DNA from: Erpobdella octoculata
Lineage: Eukaryota; Annelida; Clitellata; Hirudinida; Erpobdellidae
DNA: 64,000 bases
Direction of reading: 5' to 3'
Assembly: GCA_963978895.1 (NCBI GenBank)
Contig: OZ022243.1
Location: forward strand, 7,325,043 to 7,389,042
A model generated the notes under the pieces. That model was not told the DNA's origin. It searched no databases and saw nothing but the letters and a program-made list of their open reading frames with translations. Numbering within the stretch: the stretch's first letter is position 1; each line of letters opens with the position of its first letter. A program made the position numbers and the translations under genes. Positions 58,988-64,000 of the stretch are shown piece by piece.

Positions 58988-59102
58988 CTGCGGTATTTAC
59001 GCAGCAAATTATAAACAAAAAACACAAGCCTTAAATGCACTTTCAGAAAACAAATATATAAGTCCTCGAATGTCATTTGCCAGAGGTGTTTTGCTGATTG
59101 AA
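58988..59102 (+). promoter_or_regulatory. Array module 25 (promoter-like)
   Basis: AACAAATATATAAG at 59,049 serves as A/T box and TCATTTGCCAGAGGTGTTTT at 59,083 as core. The only GC box (ACTGCGG) lies unusually far upstream. Confidence 0.65.
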
Positions 59103-60023
59103 CACATGAATTTAATTTTTAGAGAAACTAATCTTTTCTGTTAAAATCAAAGTTTGTTATTTGTTATTTTTTTGCTTTTAATTTTTATAAAATTTTAACG
59201 TTTCAAACACCTCAATAAACTTTTTGCATTTCTTATTTCACTTTGTTAAACCAAAGCCATCCATTAAAACAAATTTTAATTTTAAATTGCTTTATTTAAT
59301 TTTTCTCAATTTTTTTACAAGTAGATTTTGAATAGGTCCACAAACCATTTCAGAATAATCTATTATTTCTTTAGATACTAATTTAAAATTATTGGATCTA
59401 GCCTTGCAAAAAAATTAGATAAAAAGTTTTGGATTTTATGTGACTGATTCATCAGCAATGCAATTTATTCTATTATTGCTATACTAAGGATTTTAGCTAA
59501 AATTATCAATTGTGCAACTCAAAGAGGAAGAATAACTATTCAGTTTTGTATACAGAGTAAACTATATTAGTTCTTGCTAACTTTGTCAAAAGTTTAATAA
59601 AATGGAACTAAATAATTTTAAAAAATAAAATTTACACTCAGGAATACGATAATTTATTGGGTTTTTTATTACTGTAATTAAAATCTATATTAAAAATATG
59701 GTTTCTCCAGATTGCAAACATTTTTAACTTTCTGTTCAATTGTTTTTAGCTTTTTAGACTACAAGGTAAAATATTAATTAAATGTTGCTACCATCAAAGT
59801 TTCTAGTCTGTTGTTTTTAGTTACAGCTGAATTTCTTATCTCCACAAGCAGTTGTCTAGCTTTCTTTTTTATTTATTTCTATTAAAAAATATTATTCACA
59901 GAAATATGTGTAGAAACGAACATTCCTACCCTTTGAATTTATTTCCAGTAGAATTTTTGTTTATAATCCACAACCTAATGTTATTAATATGCAGTAAGGC
60001 TAGAAAGATCTCTTCTTGGTACA
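59103..60023. other. AT-rich array-unit DNA, no gene
   Basis: Only unit paralogy with 36.9-37.0 kb at the right end. No coding frame is supported. Confidence 0.4.
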
Positions 60024-60096
60024 AACCGTTGCCAATGTACGCGTTAAAAAAAAACAAATATTCAAATTTTTTAATATAATATGCTAGAAGTGTCTT
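60024..60096 (+). promoter_or_regulatory. Array module 26 (promoter-like)
   Basis: AACCGTTGCCAATGTACGCG at 60,024, CAAATATTCAAATT near 60,055 and ATATGCTAGAAGTGTCTTGC at 60,079. The core has GAAGTGT. Confidence 0.6.
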
Positions 60097-61026
60097 GCTA
60101 ATTAAACATACATACAAACCCTAATTTTTTTTACCACGCTTCTATTAGCTACGCTTGAAATTTGCTTGTTTGTTTGTAAGATTTTTTTTCGCAACGCAAT
60201 TGTTGCAATTTTATGACTGCAGAAGAAAAGGTCCCTTGTTTTTGTTTAAAATTTATTTTATTTTTTTAGTGCATTTAAACAAAAACGTGTTTTTTCAAAT
60301 ATTTTCAATAGTATTATTTTTCCCATAAAAAATTTAATTTTTTAATTACATGTTTTAATGATGAAATTTGCAATACATATTTAATTTGTTAACAAATTAA
60401 TATTTTCACGTTTTTTTTAACTGAAAATAAGCTTACAGGTAATTTCCAAACAACAGTGCATATACCGTTGGAAAATGTTTGTAGCTCAAATTGAATCTAA
60501 AACAAAGAACATATGATAAACTTAAAACAACCGAATTGAGTTCACAAAGTTTACGGAAGCAAAATTGATTATATTCCAGTTAACTACAAATAATAAAGGT
60601 GTGTATGATCAATAAATCAGCTGTGTGTATTTAGTTGATTTCCTTACTATGAAGATAGAAAAATTCAAAACTGGAGTTAGGCCGTGTGTAAAAACAAAAA
60701 AAAATCAGAAAAACACGATTAAAATGAACTATTAAAAGATTGCTTATTCTCAATGTTATTATGTTAAGTTAATAGTCAAATAAAAACCTAATATGAGTTT
60801 TGAAAACTATAGAAAACATAACTAGTTATTTTGGCTAAGATTTACACAGTAAATTTCTATTCATATTTTTGCTTTAGTATGATTTTTTTAAATTAGATTT
60901 TTTTGCATAATTCATTTTTTTCATAAAATCTAATATTGCAAAAAATGTTAAAAATCAATGAAATATTGAATAACTAACTTTGTCCGCCGCGACCAATAGG
61001 CTTAAAAGAAGTCCTACTTAATGTTA
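60097..61026. other. AT-rich array-unit DNA, no gene
   Basis: 60,430-60,600 is the paralogue of 36,775-36,930. 60,900-61,020 resembles 55,950-56,070. Confidence 0.5.
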
Positions 61027-61096
61027 ACCGCCGCTGACTTGAACAGTCTAAGACTGAATAATGTATACTTTGAAAGCATTTAGTCAAAGGTGTTTT
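61027..61096 (+). promoter_or_regulatory. Array module 27 (promoter-like)
   Basis: AACCGCCGCTGACTTGAACA at 61,026, AATAATGTATAC near 61,057 and TTTAGTCAAAGGTGTTTTG at 61,079. Confidence 0.75.
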
Positions 61097-61340
61097 GTAG
61101 TTTGCTTGGTTTTTCAGCTAGTAATTTTTTTTTAATTTTGTTAGAAGAGATCTAAACGTCAATTTCAATAAAACAAATGAAAGTTGATTTTAAAAATTAA
61201 AGTCATGCTTTTTCCGATAGCTCACACGTTTCATAGCAACATAGTATTGCAAAAGTATTACCCCTGTAAATACTAAACAAAATGTTTGTAGTTAATATGA
61301 CGATGACAATTTTTGTTGTTGTTATCTCTTCACTCTTATC

Positions 61341-61408
61341 AATCGTTGCCAATGTACGTGTTAAAAAACATATTTAAGTTTTTGAATATCATTTGCCAGA
61401 AGCGTCTT
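61341..61408 (+). promoter_or_regulatory. Array module 28 (promoter-like)
   Basis: ATCGTTGCCAATGTACGTG at 61,342, ACATATTTAAG at 61,368 and ATTTGCCAGAAGCGTCTTG at 61,391. It lies only 310 bp after module 27. Confidence 0.6.
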
Positions 61409-62639
61409 GTTAATTAAACATAAATAAAAATCCTAATTTTGTTTACCACGCTTCTATTAGCTGAAGTTTGCTTGTTTATTCGTAAAAAAATATTGTAATA
61501 GATTTTTTTTGACCGAATCCCATTGATTTTTCACTTCAAATTTTGCACACAAGCGTACTTTTAAAAACAATTTACAAATCTAGTGGCATCATTTAGTTAG
61601 GGGTGGCAGGGGGCCTCCAAGGATTAACCAAAAATGTTGTTATTGATTTTCCTACCACTCATTTAGAAAAAAAGGTCCCCCACAAGGTTTTTTTGAAATA
61701 ACTTTTTTGTGGCAAAGTATTTAATTGCAGAACAAGAATGCATGAAACTCAAGGGAAGAAAAGTAGCTGGTTTTATTTTAAATTGAAAAAAAAATACGTT
61801 TGATACATTTTATGGGCAATAAATATACGTTCTACTGCAAAGTTCAATGGAACAGAAATTGCGGTAGTCAAAAAATATGCAATCAGCGGAACTGAGCATC
61901 TTGTAATATATCAAATTTTCCTCACTAAACAAAATAATCAAATTTATTCATTATCAGATTCAAAATTTGTGTACATTAGTAGAACTCATAAAATAAGGTC
62001 AGAGAGATTAACTTAAACCTTAAAAAAGACTTAGACGTTAGGTGGCTCCATTTCGAAGTAAAAAATAAAATGACCTCCTAGGTGTGTTTATTGTGTTTTC
62101 ACATGAAAACGTTACTGCAGACGTTTTTTCTTTTATTTTAACCAGTTTCAGTTCATCAAACGAGAAAGTATTGTTATAATGTTTTAGAAATAGTAAAAAA
62201 AATTTAAATGAATAAAAACTGTTGATTCATAACATTTTCAATTTTCATATTTATTTGAAATTCATAACAGTTTTTTTTTATTGGAAAGACTAATGTTAAT
62301 TTGTTTATAATTTGGAAATTTTAATTTTTTTTAAGTTTTCACGATGTTTGCATATAACCATTAGAAATAATCACTAAATTTACTTTCAATTAAACCGTTA
62401 TCTGCAACATGCAAGTCATATAGCTGAAGCTGTGCTTATATAATAAAAACTGAGTTTAAATTTTGATCATTATATTAATTGAGTTAAAAGAAAATCTATT
62501 TAGTAATGTTTGGGACGTAGCTAAAATTATAGTATTTTTTTCATTATTCAAAATAATAAACAGTTGCTTTATAATTTTTGACTGTAAAAGAAATATTTAT
62601 TTCTTTAATTATTTATTTATTTATTAGTTTATTAGGCGC
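61409..62639. other. AT-rich array-unit DNA, no gene
   Basis: Contains 61,500-61,620 (paralogue of 37,200-37,320), 61,790-61,970 (of 4990-5180), the pogo empty site at 61,950-62,000, and 62,090-62,300 (of 39,400-39,610). Confidence 0.55.
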
Positions 62640-62711
62640 AGGAACAAAGCCTCTTGCCTTTATATTATTATTATATTTAAACTGTCACGTTTTTTAACCA
62701 GAGGTGTGTAT
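62640..62711 (+). promoter_or_regulatory. Array module 29 (promoter-like)
   Basis: TATATTTAAACTG near 62,672 and TTTTTTAACCAGAGGTGTGT at 62,690. The upstream box is weak (CAAAGCCTCTTGCC). Confidence 0.6.
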
Positions 62712-63052
62712 TTAACGCATAATAGTGTCTGGATTAATACTATCTAATTTTCAATTCATTTGTGCGTCTATTTATTTGAGAAAAATTTCATACTTTAGTT
62801 TTTCTTGAAACCTTTTGTTTTATTAAATATTTTTATAATGTTTGTAAAACTAATTCAAGATTCTGAAAATTTATAAAAAAACTAAAGATAAATAGATAAT
62901 TTTATGATTTATTGAGGAATCATTTAAAAAAAATAATTGTTAAATGTTTATGGAATATGCCTGAATAAAAAATATTCTCAATCCTAATTTTGTCCTCATC
63001 ATTTATTAACTTTAAACAAAATTTGCTGCGTTTCAAGGATTAACTGCTGCCT

Positions 63053-63319
63053 TTGAACAACTCTTGTCTTACTTATATTTTGTTTATAAAATTTATTTTT
63101 CAACAAATATATTGTTACGATATCACCAAATCGTATACCGGGCTCAATAGAATGGTTTTGATGTTTTATTGGAAAATAATAAATGAAGCTTTGTTACGGC
63201 TAGTTATACCTTCTGGTTTAATAATAATGTCCATAATAGTTATTCGAAGTCCTTTAACGTCTATCAATGGGAAAACCTATTGTAAAAACAGCGATTTTAC
63301 ATTATTACCCCCTTCTTAA
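63053..63319 (+). CDS. Doubtful short frame with a hydrophobic segment
   Basis: The open frame contains an acceptor-like CCGGGCTCAATAG followed by MVLMFYWKIINEALLRLVIP, a hydrophobic stretch SGLIIMSIIVI, and then SPLTSINGKTYCKNSD to a stop. The second half reads more protein-like than the AT-rich first half, so if real the exon probably starts near 63,151. No family is recognised, and it lies next to the minus-strand gene end. Confidence 0.2.
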   Translation: MNNSCLTYILFIKFIFQQIYCYDITKSYTGLNRMVLMFYWKIINEALLRLVIPSGLIIMSIIVIRSPLTSINGKTYCKNSDFTLLPPS

Positions 63320-63348
63320 TTCTGTTCGTCCCGAACAGCATATCGCTT

Positions 63349-63573
63349 TTAAGAAATGCGACTCGGCCACGAACACCAAAATACATTGATCTTTACTCGT
63401 GGCTTTGACCGCAATTCGCAAACAACATGGTCAAGTCTCTTGACCGTTTGACACAGTTTCTTCAAGTCCTTCTGTGGCTCATCAACAGAGTCTTTCTTTG
63501 GCTCATCGTCGCCATTTTTGCACGGTTCATCACAGCCTTTTTTGCATGCCTCGTCCTGAACATCTTTGCACGG
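63349..63573 (-). pseudogene. In-frame continuation after the TAA (74 codons)
   Basis: Directly after the TAA, the same minus-strand frame continues PCKDVQDEACKKGCDEPCKN, then GDDEPKKDSVDEPQKDLKKL and VCELRSKPRVKINVFWCSWP to a second stop at 63,349-63,351. Composition (Lys/Asp/Glu, with repeated CDEP, DDEPKKD and VDEPQKD words) matches the upstream protein, so it was once, or still is, part of the same polypeptide. The TAA may be a recent nonsense mutation, a readthrough site, or the border of an alternative exon. Confidence 0.45.
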
Positions 63574-64000
63574 TTAATCGGAATTGTCTGCTTTTTCTTC
63601 TTCCTTCACATCTTTTAGATCTTTCTCAAGAAACTCTTCAAAAGGTTTTTCGAAAACACGTCGTTCTATAAATCCAATAAATCCCTTCATCAAACTGTTA
63701 TTTGATTTTACAATGACTCTTAGTCTATCTGATCTAGAATCTTCTGTGGATTCATTTGATTTAAAACCCGCGGTACCGTTCTCTGTTCTTGTCTTATTTT
63801 TTCCAGAGTTTTTGCTTGCTGCATTGCTATTGTTGTTTTGGAGAAGTTCATCGCCGTCATGTTTGTTTTCTTCCAAGCTACAATCGAACGTTTTCTTTTC
63901 ACATTCCAACTCGGCTCTTTCGTCGGTGTCAACTTTCGTATCGTCCAGCGGATCTTTCTTCAAATTATCGCCATCGTCTCTCAAATCAGTGTCTTCTTTT
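63574..64000 (-). CDS. C-terminal part of an acidic/lysine-rich protein, runs off the window
   Basis: The minus-strand frame is open from the right edge (KEDTD...) to a TAA at 63,574-63,576, over 140 codons. It is highly charged (RDDGDNLKKDPLDDTKVDTD, LECEKKTFDCSLEENKHDGD), with an Asn/Ser-rich middle (NNNSNAASKNSGKNKT) and an ending EEFLEKDLKDVKEEEKADNS. A weak hydrophobic patch (SLMKGFIGFIERRVF) interrupts the charge. No domain is recognised, and the protein is probably largely disordered. GC content and codon structure are clearly unlike the flanking AT-rich DNA, supporting real coding. The N-terminus is outside the window. Confidence 0.55.
   Translation of the reverse strand, partial: KEDTDLRDDGDNLKKDPLDDTKVDTDERAELECEKKTFDCSLEENKHDGDELLQNNNSNAASKNSGKNKTRTENGTAGFKSNESTEDSRSDRLRVIVKSNNSLMKGFIGFIERRVFEKPFEEFLEKDLKDVKEEEKADNSD

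Noticed and set aside
59206..59222. Possible minus-strand module core (AAACACCTCAATAAA)
   Set aside because: No A/T box or GC box at the right distance on the minus strand.

Overview
This window reads as nuclear DNA from an AT-rich invertebrate animal genome. The evidence is low GC, long (TA)n, (GT)n and tetranucleotide microsatellites, several LINE clades, a pogo/Tigger-type DNA transposon, Helitron-like ends, MITEs and spliced-looking exons. There is no operon structure, no dense coding and no rRNA or tRNA gene that I could recognise. I cannot name the species from the sequence.

The dominant feature is an array rather than a gene. At least 29 copies, plus one degenerate candidate near 9.1 kb, of a roughly 70-bp module recur from base 89 to base 62,710, all on the + strand. 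Each module has an upstream ACCGC-type box, an A/T box resembling TATTTAAG, and an invariant CAGAGGTGT(T/C)TT core about 30 nt after the A/T box. The box order and spacing resemble a core promoter, perhaps of snRNA type (PSE plus TATA), and each would fire in the same direction. Flanking sequence around many modules is also paralogous in the same orientation (for example 18.5-19.1 kb with 47.6-48.3 kb; 32.5 kb with 55.3 kb; 36.8 kb with 60.5 kb). The region therefore looks like an old tandem expansion of a unit of about 1-3 kb that has no conserved reading frame. It may be a clustered non-coding RNA locus.

Layout: 0-5 kb holds simple repeats, a minisatellite, a perfect hairpin, a small membrane-protein ORF and modules 1-2. 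5.2-7.4 kb is a pogo-like transposon whose transposase has lost its catalytic core but keeps a PHD finger. 7.4-12 kb is AT-rich with LINE, MITE and SINE-like scraps. 12.5-15.8 kb holds two LINEs bounded by (TA)n. 16-24 kb has MITEs, LINE scraps and modules. 24.1-24.9 kb carries two minus-strand exons that join in frame into a single-pass membrane protein. 26.0-27.3 kb is a Helitron-like element with internal 157-bp repeats. 28-29.4 kb is a MITE plus a LINE 3' end. 29.7-41.3 kb is modules with MITE and LINE remnants. 41.6-43.8 kb is a second Helitron-like element. 44-49 kb is modules and dispersed repeats. 49.8-54.8 kb is a minus-strand RNase H-bearing LINE split by a foldback-like element with minisatellite arms. 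55-62.7 kb is more modules. At the right edge a lysine/acid-rich minus-strand reading frame runs out of the window.

Intact host genes are few. The candidate exons (3.3, 24.1-24.9, 45.8, 63.0 and 63.3-64.0 kb) are supported only by reading-frame quality and splice-like borders. Most long open frames here are transposon remains or translated microsatellite.
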